Below are positions 45,517-54,146 of a DNA stretch of 64,000 nt, in pieces (within the stretch, counting starts at the first letter, position 1; each line of letters starts with the position of its first letter). A program made the translations under genes and the position numbers. Origin of the DNA: Betaproteobacteria bacterium UBA5216 (GTDB taxonomy: Bacteria > Pseudomonadota > Gammaproteobacteria > Burkholderiales > SG8-41); assembly GCA_002412495.1 (NCBI GenBank), contig DHVE01000104.1, forward strand, positions 55,599-119,598. Reading direction: 5' to 3'. Below the pieces are notes generated by a model, which saw only the letters and a program-made list of their open reading frames with translations, was not told the DNA's origin and searched no databases.

Positions 45517-46494
45517 ATGAAATCAGTATGGGTGGCTGCGGTCGCCGCGATGATTCTGGCGGCGCTGTTTTTTCCGGCGGGCGCGGTGCTGGCGCAAGCC
45601 TGGCCATCCAAGCCGGTGCGCGTGGTGATTCCGTGGCCGCCCGGCGGTTCCAACGATGCGGTGGGGCGCATCGTGATGCAGAAAGTCGGCGAGTCACTTG
45701 GGCAACAGTTCGTGGTGGATAACCGCCCTGGTGCGTCGGGCGCGATCGGCGCGGATCCGGTGGCGAAGTCACCGCCCGATGGTTACACCATCATGGTGCA
45801 TTCAACCACGCACTTGGGCAACGCGCATCTCTACAAAAAACTGCCTTATGACACGCTCAAAGACTTTGCGCCCGTGGGCACGCTGGCAGCACAACCCGGT
45901 GTGCTGACGACCCATCCTTCGCTGCCGGTGAAGTCCGTCAAGGAGTTCATCGCGCTTGCCAAAGCGCAGCCGGGGCAGATCAATTATTCGTCGTCGGGCA
46001 ACGGCAGCGCGCCGCACTTGTCGATGGCGTTGCTGACGTCAATGTCCGGCATCAGTCTGGTACACATACCGTACAAGGGCGGCGCGCCGCAGGTGACGGC
46101 GTTGATGGGCGGCGAGGCGCAGGCCTCGCTGGCGACAATATCCACGGTGATTGCCCATGTAAAATCGGGTCGCTTGCGCGCGTTGGGCGTGTCGTCGGCC
46201 AAACGTAGCGGCATGATGCCGGATATTCCGGCTATTGCTGAGTCCGGCGTGCCGGGCTACGAGATGAGTCCGTGGGTGGGCGTTTATGCGCCGGCGAATA
46301 CGCCCAAGGCGATTATCGATAAACTGAACGCGGAATCAAACAAGGCGTTAAAGCATCCGGATGTCGCCGGCAGTCTCACCAGTCAGGTGCTTGACCCGTT
46401 GCCGTCGACACCGGAAGAATTCGCTCAGCGCATTAAAGTGGATTACGAAAAATACGGCAAGCTCATCAGATCCACCGGTACGAAAATTGATTGA
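45517..46494 (+). CDS. Bug/TctC-family solute receptor (tandem copy 1)
   Basis: 325 residues, GGAG before ATG 45517. Signal ends at VLA|QAW. Motifs IPWPPGGSNDAVGR, DNRPGASGA, PPDGYTIMVHS and LYKKLPYDTLKDF. Very similar to the next product (46509-47510) throughout, indicating tandem gene duplication. First gene of a plus-strand run with receptor, SDR and receptor. Confidence 0.94.
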   Translation: MKSVWVAAVAAMILAALFFPAGAVLAQAWPSKPVRVVIPWPPGGSNDAVGRIVMQKVGESLGQQFVVDNRPGASGAIGADPVAKSPPDGYTIMVHSTTHLGNAHLYKKLPYDTLKDFAPVGTLAAQPGVLTTHPSLPVKSVKEFIALAKAQPGQINYSSSGNGSAPHLSMALLTSMSGISLVHIPYKGGAPQVTALMGGEAQASLATISTVIAHVKSGRLRALGVSSAKRSGMMPDIPAIAESGVPGYEMSPWVGVYAPANTPKAIIDKLNAESNKALKHPDVAGSLTSQVLDPLPSTPEEFAQRIKVDYEKYGKLIRSTGTKID

Positions 46495-46508
46495 AAGGCG
46501 GTGAACGC

Positions 46509-47510
46509 GTGAACGGATTAACGGGTGAACGAGTGGCGGGGAATGCGCTTAAGCAGTGGGCGCGGGTTTTCACGGGGCTGACGCTGGTGTTCGGTGCCAG
46601 TGTGAGTATTGCGCAAAACTACCCGGTCAAGCCGGTGCGCGTGGTGATTCCGTGGCCGACCGGTGGCGCAAATGACGTGGTAGGCCGTATTGTTTTTCAG
46701 AAGATGTCAGAGCAACTGGGGCAGCATTTTGTGATCGACAATCGTGGTGGCGCATCGGGTACCATTGGCGCGGATTTTGTCGCGAAGGGTCCGGCGGACG
46801 GCTACACCATCATGGTGCATTCCGCGGCGCATGTGACGAATCCACACCTTTTCAAAAAACTGCCGTACGATACTTTGAAGGATTTCACAGGCATTACGCC
46901 GCTGGCGGTGCAGTTGGGTGTGTTGGTGGTGCATCCATCGCTGCCGGTCAAAAACACCAAAGAGTTCGTGGCGTTGGCGCGTGCGCGTCCCGGGCAAATG
47001 GTTTATGGTTCATCGGGAAACGGCAGCTTTGTGCACATGGCGATGGCGCTGTTGAATAACATGACCGGCACCCAGATGGTTCATGTTCCGTTCAAGGGCG
47101 GTGGACCGGCAGTGGTGGCGCTGGCGTCAGGCGAATTGCAGGCGATGACCGCGACCATTGGTTCCGTGATTCCGTTTCTCAGCGGGAACCGGTTGCGAGC
47201 CTTGGGCGTCACTTCAGCGGTGCGGCTGAAACAGTTTCCCGATATCCCGGCCTTGGCCGAAGGCGTGCCAGGTTATGAATTCGCGGCGTGGATCGCGGCC
47301 TTTGTACCGTCGGCGACACCGAAATCGATCGTTGACCGGCTCAATTCAGAAATCCGCAAAGCACTGGAGCATCCAGACGTTGTGAAAATCATGGGCAGTC
47401 AAACACTGGATCCGATGCCAATGTCTCCGGAACAGTTTGCCGCGCGGCTTAAATCGGACTACGACAAGTATGAGCGTTTGATCAAGGCCACGGGCGCCAA
47501 GCTGGATTAA
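46509..47510 (+). CDS. Bug/TctC-family solute receptor (tandem copy 2)
   Basis: 333 residues from GTG 46509 with AAAGG about 10 bases upstream; a TTG at 46491 overlaps the previous stop. Signal ends at SIA|QNY. Motifs IPWPTGGANDVVGR, DNRGGASGT, PADGYTIMVHS and LFKKLPYDTLKDF mirror copy 1. The N-terminal region is encoded by short GTGAACG-like repeats (46501-46535). Ligand probably related to that of copy 1 and linked to the SDR encoded 21 bases downstream. Confidence 0.93.
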   Translation: MNGLTGERVAGNALKQWARVFTGLTLVFGASVSIAQNYPVKPVRVVIPWPTGGANDVVGRIVFQKMSEQLGQHFVIDNRGGASGTIGADFVAKGPADGYTIMVHSAAHVTNPHLFKKLPYDTLKDFTGITPLAVQLGVLVVHPSLPVKNTKEFVALARARPGQMVYGSSGNGSFVHMAMALLNNMTGTQMVHVPFKGGGPAVVALASGELQAMTATIGSVIPFLSGNRLRALGVTSAVRLKQFPDIPALAEGVPGYEFAAWIAAFVPSATPKSIVDRLNSEIRKALEHPDVVKIMGSQTLDPMPMSPEQFAARLKSDYDKYERLIKATGAKLD

Positions 47511-47531
47511 TAAAATTAGTCAAATATAATC

Positions 47532-48323
47532 ATGGACTTAGGTATAAGCGGTGAAACCGCGTTAGTAGTCGGTGCGAGCGAAGGCATTGGTTACGCGAGC
47601 GCGAAGGCGTTGCTGGAAGAAGGCGCGGATGTGCTGATCTGTTCGCGCAGCGCGGACAAATTGAAAGCGGCCGCTGCCGCGTTAAGAGCCAGTACCGGCC
47701 GCGACGTGCGCTGGTTTGCGGCAGATGTTACCCGGGCCGAGTCGGTGCAAATGCTCAAGGCGTGGGTGGTGCGCGAGGTTGATCATCTGGACATGCTCGT
47801 ATCGGCGGTGGGCGGCAGTCATCGTGCGTTGTTTGAAGACCTTGACGATGCGGCCTGGATGGCGAGTTACGAATTTAATGTGCTGGGCACCGTGCGCGTG
47901 ATCCGGGAATTGCTCGACGCCATGCGCAAGTCCGCCGGTGCGCGCATTGTGATCCTCGGTGCCGCGGGCGCGCGTATGCCGTATCCAAACCAGGTGGTGT
48001 CCAACGTCAGCAAGGCAGGTTTAATCGCGTTGGTGAAAACCCTCGGCGCGGAATTTCACAAATATAATATTCGCGTGAATTCGGTGTCGCCGGGCCGCAC
48101 CATGACGTCACTATGGAAAAATCGCGTTGCCCAGATGTCGAAGGATCAGGGCATTGCGCCGGAAAAAATCATCGAAGAATTTTCACACGAGATTCCCATG
48201 GCGCGCTTTGGCCAGCCGGATGAAATCGCGCCGATGGTGGTGTTTCTCGCGTCGCATAAATCGAGCTACATGACGTGCCAGTCGGTGCTGGTGGATGGCG
48301 GGATTGCGCGCGGATTGATTTAA
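47532..48323 (+). CDS. SDR-family protein lacking the catalytic Tyr
   Basis: 263 residues. Nucleotide motif GASEGIGYASAKALLEEGA, NNAG-region equivalent SAVGGSHRAL, and at the YxxxK site SNVSKAGLIALVK: Lys kept, Tyr replaced by Ser. C-terminal VVFLASHKSSYMTCQSVLVDGG is standard. No Shine-Dalgarno precedes ATG 47532. Sits between two Bug genes on the same strand, 14 bases before the next start. Redox or dehydratase function would need an alternative proton donor. Confidence 0.85.
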   Translation: MDLGISGETALVVGASEGIGYASAKALLEEGADVLICSRSADKLKAAAAALRASTGRDVRWFAADVTRAESVQMLKAWVVREVDHLDMLVSAVGGSHRALFEDLDDAAWMASYEFNVLGTVRVIRELLDAMRKSAGARIVILGAAGARMPYPNQVVSNVSKAGLIALVKTLGAEFHKYNIRVNSVSPGRTMTSLWKNRVAQMSKDQGIAPEKIIEEFSHEIPMARFGQPDEIAPMVVFLASHKSSYMTCQSVLVDGGIARGLI

Positions 48324-48337
48324 GGAGGCGGGCTGAC

Positions 48338-49297
48338 ATGCAGAATTTTCGTTCCCTGGTTTTTTTCATCATGGCTGGCCTCGCTCCCGGCTGCGCGTTT
48401 GCGCAATTTCCCGTCAAGCCGATCCGCGTTATCGTGCCGTTTTCCGCGGGTTCGACCACCGATGTGATTGCGCGCATCCTCACGTTGCCGATGCAGCAGG
48501 CGCTGGGGCAGACGCTGGTGATCGACAACCGGCCCGGCGGCGATGGCGCACTGGCGGGCGACATGGTGGCGCGCGCGCCGGCGGACGGCTACACTTTGCT
48601 GGTGGCGACCAATAGCCCGTTGTCCGCCGTGCCGCATCTGCGCAAGAAGCCGCCCTATGACGCGCTCAAGGATTTTGCGCCGGTTTCCATGGCCGGGTAT
48701 TACACGTTTTTACTCGCGGTAAATCCGGCAGTGCCAGCGAAATCGTTGCGCGAATTGTTCGACTACGCGCGCGTCAATCCCGGCAAACTGAATTACGCCA
48801 GCGGCAACACCAGCAGTATCGTGATGACGGCGATGCTCAATTCCCTGGCGGGCGTGAAGATGGTTCATGTGCCGTACAAGAGCGAGCCGCCGGCGGTGGT
48901 CGATCTGATTTCGGGTCAGGTGCAGGTGATGGTGACGTCGTACTCCACCGTCGCTGCGCATCTGCGCGATGGACGCATACGCCCGATTGCCCTGGCGCTG
49001 AATCAGCGCAGTCCGCTGCTGCCTAATGTGCCGACGGTGGCGGAGGCGGGCATGCCGAAATTCTCGATCACGCCGTGGTGCGGCGTGTTTGCACCGGCGC
49101 GCACGCCCGTGGATATGGTGGCACGGCTGAATCGTGAAATTAATGCCGCCATCAAGCGCCCCGATATACGTGCGCAATTCGACCAGCAGGCCTTTGCGGG
49201 CGAAGGCTCCACACCCGAATGGCTGGATGCCTGGGTGAAAAGCCAATTCAACATCTGGGGCACGGCGATGCGCGATGCGGGGATACAGCCGGAGTAA
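48338..49297 (+). CDS. Bug/TctC-family solute receptor
   Basis: 319 residues from ATG 48338 with AAGGAGG (48322-48328) overlapping the SDR stop; the frame runs back to 48275 without support. Signal ends at AFA|QFP. Motifs FSAGSTTDVIAR, DNRPGGDGA, PADGYTLL. Ends IWGTAMRDAGIQPE. Convergent with the HpaI-type aldolase gene, 3 bases between stops. Confidence 0.94.
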   Translation: MQNFRSLVFFIMAGLAPGCAFAQFPVKPIRVIVPFSAGSTTDVIARILTLPMQQALGQTLVIDNRPGGDGALAGDMVARAPADGYTLLVATNSPLSAVPHLRKKPPYDALKDFAPVSMAGYYTFLLAVNPAVPAKSLRELFDYARVNPGKLNYASGNTSSIVMTAMLNSLAGVKMVHVPYKSEPPAVVDLISGQVQVMVTSYSTVAAHLRDGRIRPIALALNQRSPLLPNVPTVAEAGMPKFSITPWCGVFAPARTPVDMVARLNREINAAIKRPDIRAQFDQQAFAGEGSTPEWLDAWVKSQFNIWGTAMRDAGIQPE

Positions 49298-49300
49298 GTT

Positions 49301-50092
49301 TTACCCCAACTGCTTGCGCATCTCGTCCGCCTGAGCTTGCAGTGATTTCATTAGCCGAACCTCGGGCGACGGCGCGCAGTTGGCGTAGGCGCAGCCCATC
49401 GCTTTCAGCTCGCCTGCGTTACGCGGCAGGGCGGGGTGATTGATCGGCAGGGCCAGTTTCGCACCAGCGCCGTTCTTCAGCGCTTTTTGCAAACGCTCGA
49501 TGACGGCCAGCAGCTTCGGGTGATTTGGTGTGCCGGTGACGCCGAGCGTGCGTGACATGTCCGATGGCCCGACCACGATCAGATCGACGCCTTTAACTTG
49601 GGCGATGTCTTCGAGTTGATCCAGTGCCTGCTGGTCTTCGATCATCAGCGCAAGCGTGATTTCGCGATTGGATTGTTCAATGTGCTGCAACATTGGCACT
49701 TTGCCGTAATCAGAGGCTCGCGACGCGCCTGCCATGCCGCGATCTCCCAGCGGCGGATAGCGCACGGCTTGCACGGCGGCGCGAGCGGCTTCCACGTTGC
49801 TGATGTGCGGAATCTGCAAGCCCTGCACGCCCATGTCGAGCAGGCGCAACAGAAAAGCGGGATCAAACCCCGGCGGTCGCACAATGGGCGAAATGCCGAC
49901 GCGTTCCGCGGCCATCACCATCAGTTGCACGTCGCGCAGATCGAAGCTGGTGTGTTCCATGTCGATGAAAGCGGCATCAAAGCCCGCGTGCCCGATGATC
50001 TCGACGATCTGCGGATCGGCAATGCCACCGACGTAGGTGCCCAGCGCGAGGCCGCCTTCGCGGATGATTTTCTTAACGCGGTTGGTTTGCAT
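49301..50092 (-). CDS. HpcH/HpaI-family class II aldolase
   Basis: 263 residues from ATG 50092 with AAGGA upstream (frame extends to 50155, overlapping the previous gene). Motifs: FIDMEHTSFDLRDVQ (active-site region), RPPGFDPAFLLRLLDMGVQG (substrate Arg), LMIEDQQALDQLEDIAQVKG and VGPSDMSRTLG (metal Glu/Asp). The family cleaves 2-keto-3-deoxy acids to pyruvate plus aldehyde. Last gene of a minus-strand operon: Bug receptor, DUF1932-type dehydrogenase, aldolase, consistent with uptake, oxidation and cleavage of a hydroxy acid (inference). Confidence 0.9.
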   Translation of the reverse strand: MQTNRVKKIIREGGLALGTYVGGIADPQIVEIIGHAGFDAAFIDMEHTSFDLRDVQLMVMAAERVGISPIVRPPGFDPAFLLRLLDMGVQGLQIPHISNVEAARAAVQAVRYPPLGDRGMAGASRASDYGKVPMLQHIEQSNREITLALMIEDQQALDQLEDIAQVKGVDLIVVGPSDMSRTLGVTGTPNHPKLLAVIERLQKALKNGAGAKLALPINHPALPRNAGELKAMGCAYANCAPSPEVRLMKSLQAQADEMRKQLG

Positions 50093-50133
50093 GATCGGCG
50101 TCCTTTGAATTGGGTATCTGCACAGTTGTGATA

Positions 50134-51024
50134 TTAGGCTTTTGCCGCGATCCACGCATCCAGCACTTCCCGCACGGAATCGGCTTCCTTCGGAAATTGT
50201 TTGTCCAGCCCACTGCTTGCGAATTCCTTGATGAACGCCGCAGTGGCGCGCGTCATGCGGTCGCGGCTGTCGATGGATTGCAGCATCTCCAGGCTTTCCT
50301 TCATTTCATGGACGCGCCGCGCGGCGTGGGCTGGCGTGCTGCAAATATACCGCTTGAGAATCCTGCGAAACGGAATGGCGTCGAAGGTCGCGGAAATGTC
50401 CTCGGCGCACACGTCGAGCATGCCGCGGCGGTGCGCGGCTTCCATCGATTCAAACAGCAGTGCGGCCAGCCCCTTCATGAACACGCTGCGAATAAGTTTC
50501 ATCGCGCTGGCGGCGCCGGGCGCGTCGCTGACGACCTTGATGTCCATGCCGAAAGGCGCGAGCGCATCGCGAAAGGCGCCCGCCCGCGGGCCGCTGGCGA
50601 CGATGGGCGTTTTGAGGCGCGCGATGGCGACTGGCGCCATGATGGCGGCGTCGACAAATTGCGCGCGATTCCCGATCAGCGCGGCGATTTTTTCCATCGC
50701 CGCCGCCGAATTGGTGCTGCCGTCGATGTAAATGTGATGTGGTTCAAGCGAATTCACGATCTTGCGCGCGGCGGCAAGCGCTGTCTTGCCTTGCGTGAGC
50801 GCGAAAATAATGTCGGCACGTTTTGCGAGCGCGCGGGGGGTTTTTACGAGTGTCACGCCCGCGTTTTGCGCGCGTAAGCAGACGGGGTCGCCGGGCTTGG
50901 CCTTGGCGCCGCTCGGACTGTAGGCCGCGATGTACGTTATGCCTGCGCGCGATAAATCAGTGGCAAACAATTCAGCGGATTCGCCAAACCCCATGAAGCC
51001 CAAACGCAGTGTGGAAATGGTCAC
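50134..51024 (-). CDS. NAD(P)-binding 6-phosphogluconate-dehydrogenase-like (DUF1932) oxidoreductase
   Basis: 296 residues. N-terminal Rossmann motif LGFMGFGESAELFATDLSRAG, catalytic-domain segments IYIDGSTNSAAAMEKIAA and GAASAMKLIRSVFMKGLAALLFE with the Lys expected of the beta-hydroxyacid dehydrogenase superfamily; the usual K-x-x-N reads KLIR. The C-terminal ~100 residues match the DUF1932 helical domain. Encoded 29 bases after a Bug receptor and 41 before the aldolase, giving a three-step catabolic unit. Confidence 0.87.
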   Translation of the reverse strand: MTISTLRLGFMGFGESAELFATDLSRAGITYIAAYSPSGAKAKPGDPVCLRAQNAGVTLVKTPRALAKRADIIFALTQGKTALAAARKIVNSLEPHHIYIDGSTNSAAAMEKIAALIGNRAQFVDAAIMAPVAIARLKTPIVASGPRAGAFRDALAPFGMDIKVVSDAPGAASAMKLIRSVFMKGLAALLFESMEAAHRRGMLDVCAEDISATFDAIPFRRILKRYICSTPAHAARRVHEMKESLEMLQSIDSRDRMTRATAAFIKEFASSGLDKQFPKEADSVREVLDAWIAAKA

Positions 51025-51053
51025 GATATAACTATATGTCTTTAAACATTATT

Positions 51054-52040
51054 TTATTGAGGCGTGACGCCGACCAATTTGATCAGCTTGCCGTATTTTT
51101 CATAATCCGCGCGCAGCCGCGCGGCGGTTTGCTCGGGTGTCATGGTCCAGGGCTCAAGAGCCTCCATGCGTTTCTTGGTGTCGGCGCTGTCCATCGATTT
51201 GTTGATTTCGCTATTGATTTTGTCGACGAGGGGTCGCGGGAGATTCGCTGGGCCCATCACGCTGACCCAGCCGCGAAATTCGTAACCGGGCACGCCGCTT
51301 TCGTGAATCGTGGGCGTTTGCGGAAACTGCGGCAGGCGCACATCCGACGTTACCGCGATCAGGCGCAGGCGCCCGCTGTTCATGTGCGTGACCAGCGCCG
51401 CGGGCGTTCCCGCGATGACTTGTGATTCGCCGGCGACGGTGGCGGTGGTGGCGAGCCCGCCGCCTTTGTACGGTACGTGCAGCATTTTGCTGCCGGCAAG
51501 CGAATCGATCAGTGCAATCGCCAGATGCGAAAAACTGCCCGCGCCAGCAGACGCATACAACACGTTGCCAGGTTGCGCCCTTGCGAGTGCGACGAGATCC
51601 CGCGTGGTTTTGACGGGCAGCGACGGATGCACCGCGATCAGGCCGGTCTGCGCGGCGAGCAGACCGATGGGCGTGAAATCGCGGAAGGTGTCATAGGGCA
51701 ATTTTTTCATCGTGTGCGGATTGGTGATGTGGCTCGCGGAATGCACCAGCAGCGTATACCCATCGGGCGCGGCTTTGGCAACGGCGTCCGCGCCGATCAC
51801 GCCCGTGGCGCCGGCGCGGTTGTCGACGATGAATTGCTGACCATTATTTTCTGAGATTTTCTGAAACACGATGCGGCCGACCACATCGACCAGGCCGCCT
51901 GGCGGCCACGGCACCACCACGCGCACGGATTTCGCGGGGTAGGGCGTGATGGCAGGCGATTGGGCGCTCGACGTGGCCGTGAGTAACAGGGCGCAGGCGG
52001 CCGCGCAGAGCGCGGTAATGCAAGACAAACGGAGTGACAT
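51054..52040 (-). CDS. Bug/TctC-family solute receptor
   Basis: 328 residues from ATG 52040 with GAGGAA five bases upstream; a TTG at 52052 overlaps that Shine-Dalgarno. Signal peptide ends at SSA|QSP. Motifs VPWPPGGLVDVVGR, DNRAGATGV, APDGYTLLVHS and MKKLPYDTFRDF, close to the tandem receptors at 45517-47510. First gene of the receptor-dehydrogenase-aldolase operon. Confidence 0.94.
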   Translation of the reverse strand: MSLRLSCITALCAAACALLLTATSSAQSPAITPYPAKSVRVVVPWPPGGLVDVVGRIVFQKISENNGQQFIVDNRAGATGVIGADAVAKAAPDGYTLLVHSASHITNPHTMKKLPYDTFRDFTPIGLLAAQTGLIAVHPSLPVKTTRDLVALARAQPGNVLYASAGAGSFSHLAIALIDSLAGSKMLHVPYKGGGLATTATVAGESQVIAGTPAALVTHMNSGRLRLIAVTSDVRLPQFPQTPTIHESGVPGYEFRGWVSVMGPANLPRPLVDKINSEINKSMDSADTKKRMEALEPWTMTPEQTAARLRADYEKYGKLIKLVGVTPQ

Positions 52041-52198
52041 GAATTTCCTCAACAGTGAAAGATGTCGGGTGACGTGAATCGCCGTATCATAGCGGTATTG
52101 CGAAATTTTACGAGCACTGCTGCGATGACGGAATCCCGCCAGTGCGTTCGCGAGATGTGTTAAATCGGAAAATAATATAAATTAAAGGAGCGTGGCAA

Positions 52199-52633
52199 AT
52201 GCCCAAGTTACTGGTAATTCACGGTGCGGGAATGAACATGCGCGGCAAGACGCAGATCGATGTTTTTGGTCCGATGTTGTTGCCGGAGTACGATGTTCAT
52301 ATTCGCAAGTACGCGGCCGAGTTGGGTTGCGAGGTGGAGATTTTTCATTCGAATATCGAAGGCGAAGTCATTAACAAGCTGTATGAGGCGCACGAATCCG
52401 GCGTGGATGCCTGCATTATTAATCCGGCGGGCTTCAGTTCGGGCTATCGCTCGCTGAATGCGGCGCTGTCACAGGTGAAATTTCCATCCATTGAGTTGCA
52501 CATTTCAAATCCTGCAAGGCGCGGCGGACAATCCGAGGTGGCCAAGGTGGCGCGCGGCGTAATCACCGGCTTCGGCATCTTTGGTTATTGGATGGCGATG
52601 CGGGGTCTGCTGGACATACTGGCGAAAAAATAG
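52199..52633 (+). CDS. Type II dehydroquinase (AroQ)-like protein with altered active site
   Basis: 144 residues, the family length; AAAGGAG 8 bases before ATG 52199. Fold signatures: LLVIHGAGMNMRG, SNIEGEVINKLYEA, CIINPAGFS, IELHISNPARRG. Of the AroQ catalytic set, N13, N75, E99 and H101 are kept, but the essential lid Tyr is F23 (DVFG), the lid Arg is missing and the active-site His near 81 is Ser. So dehydratase activity is doubtful. It precedes a Bug receptor by 3 bases, unlike a housekeeping shikimate gene. A repurposed enzyme is likely. Confidence 0.85.
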   Translation: MPKLLVIHGAGMNMRGKTQIDVFGPMLLPEYDVHIRKYAAELGCEVEIFHSNIEGEVINKLYEAHESGVDACIINPAGFSSGYRSLNAALSQVKFPSIELHISNPARRGGQSEVAKVARGVITGFGIFGYWMAMRGLLDILAKK

Positions 52634-52636
52634 GTA

Positions 52637-53596
52637 ATGAAGATGCGCACATGGTTTTTGATGGCGTTGGCTGCAACAAATATTGCGTATGGTCAGGGGT
52701 ATCCCTCGCGCCCGGTGCGCGTGGTGGTGCCGCAACCTGCCGGTGGAAACATGGATGCCAATGCGCGTGCGGTGGTCATTTTTCTGGAGCAGGTATTCGG
52801 GCAGAATTTTGTGGTGGACAATCGTGGCGGCGCCAATGGCATCATTGCCGCCGAAATGGTGGCGCGTGCGGCGCCCGACGGCTACACCATCATTTACACG
52901 TCGAATTCCTTTCTGAATAATCAATTGGTGCAGAAAAAGCTGCCGTACCACGTGATCAACGATTTTGCGCCGGTGACGCAGGTTGCCACCATGCCCGGCT
53001 ATCTGGTGCTGGTGAACGCGCAAGTGCCGGCAAAGACGTTGAAGGAGTTGATTGAACTCAGTAAGGCGCCATCGGGCAATATCAAGTTTGGTTCCGGCGG
53101 CATCGGCAACAGCCAGCACTTGCTGGGTGAGTTCATGAATGCCCGATCGGGATCGAAGTTAATCCACGTGCCGTACAAAGGCTTGGCGCCAATGATTACC
53201 GGCGTATTGAGCAACGAAATCCAGGTGGCGTTTGCGGCGCCGACTGTGGTGTTGCAACACATCAAATCCGGACGCCTCAAGGCACTGGGCTACTCGGCGG
53301 GCAAGCGATGGGCAGGCATGCCGGATTTGCCCACGATGGGAGAGGTGATTCCTGGATTTGTATACGAGGCAGCGTGGCACGGCGTATTCGTGCCGGCAGC
53401 GTCGCCGAGGACCGTGGTGTCGCGGCTGCATGCCGAAATCGCCAAGGCGGTGCAGACGCCGAAGATACGGGATTATTTCGAAAGTGGCGGTTACTATCCG
53501 CTCGCAAGCGCGCCGGAAGATTTCAGAAAATTTCTGCTAAACGATTTAAAGACGTTGGGCGAGCTGTTTCGGTTGGCGAACATCAAGCCGGAATAA
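52637..53596 (+). CDS. Bug/TctC-family solute receptor
   Basis: 319 residues; ATG 52637 or the in-frame ATG 52643, which is better placed after AGG. Signal ends at AYG|QGY. First loop VPQPAGGNMDANAR (Asn-Met before the Asp), DNRGGANGI and APDGYTIIYTS. Ends LFRLANIKPE. Paired with the AroQ-like gene three bases upstream, so the ligand may be its substrate. Confidence 0.93.
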   Translation: MKMRTWFLMALAATNIAYGQGYPSRPVRVVVPQPAGGNMDANARAVVIFLEQVFGQNFVVDNRGGANGIIAAEMVARAAPDGYTIIYTSNSFLNNQLVQKKLPYHVINDFAPVTQVATMPGYLVLVNAQVPAKTLKELIELSKAPSGNIKFGSGGIGNSQHLLGEFMNARSGSKLIHVPYKGLAPMITGVLSNEIQVAFAAPTVVLQHIKSGRLKALGYSAGKRWAGMPDLPTMGEVIPGFVYEAAWHGVFVPAASPRTVVSRLHAEIAKAVQTPKIRDYFESGGYYPLASAPEDFRKFLLNDLKTLGELFRLANIKPE

Positions 53597-53625
53597 TCAT
53601 GCCTAATAAACAAGCCGGAGCGGTG

Positions 53626-53937
53626 CTACGACACCCACTTGGTCGTGTCGGTCAGCACAAAGCCGTTGGCGTCGCCCACCATGACCTCGCGCAAATCCTG
53701 GATGTTCATCAATACCCCGAACGGAAACCCGTTGCGCTTGTCACGCTGATTGCTGGTTAAGGAGTTGAAGTACTCGACCAGCCCGGTTTTGTCGTCCTTC
53801 AATTCAGCCAGTTTGTTGGCGATGCGCGGGAATTGATCCACCAGTGCCTGAGGATACTTCAGCCCGTCCAGCGAGCGAAAGTAAGCATCGGTGCTGCTTG
53901 CAAGTTGTTCTTTCTCTGCGGGTTTCTCGTCGGCCAT
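53626..53937 (-). CDS. Conserved-looking small protein of unknown function
   Basis: 103 residues; AAGGAG lies 6 bases before ATG 53937. Soluble, charged and without signal or membrane segments; recognisable stretches are SLDGLKYPQALVDQFPRIAN and NGFPFGVLMNIQDLREVMVG. Composition and ribosome site argue for a real gene, but I recognise no domain. It is convergent with the Bug gene and separated from the next by a 209-bp divergent gap. Confidence 0.68.
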   Translation of the reverse strand: MADEKPAEKEQLASSTDAYFRSLDGLKYPQALVDQFPRIANKLAELKDDKTGLVEYFNSLTSNQRDKRNGFPFGVLMNIQDLREVMVGDANGFVLTDTTKWVS

Positions 53938-54146
53938 GTTGATCTCCTTGGTGTCTCGTGTGCTGTGGCGCTGAGTCTATTCTGCCCGGCGCACAGTTTA
54001 GTGGAAGCGTATGGATGTTTCAACATGGCCGGCGTGCTGCGTAGCCGTCTTGTGCCAGCACATCGCGGACAGGCCGATGTAGACCGGAGTACCAACTTGC
54101 GCGATTAGTATAATTACGGTTCGCCATCCAATTTGGAGTCTCAAGT

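Noticed and set aside
47525..47530. TATAAT just before the SDR start
   Set aside because: Only one base separates it from ATG 47532, so transcription would begin inside the gene; no -35 either.
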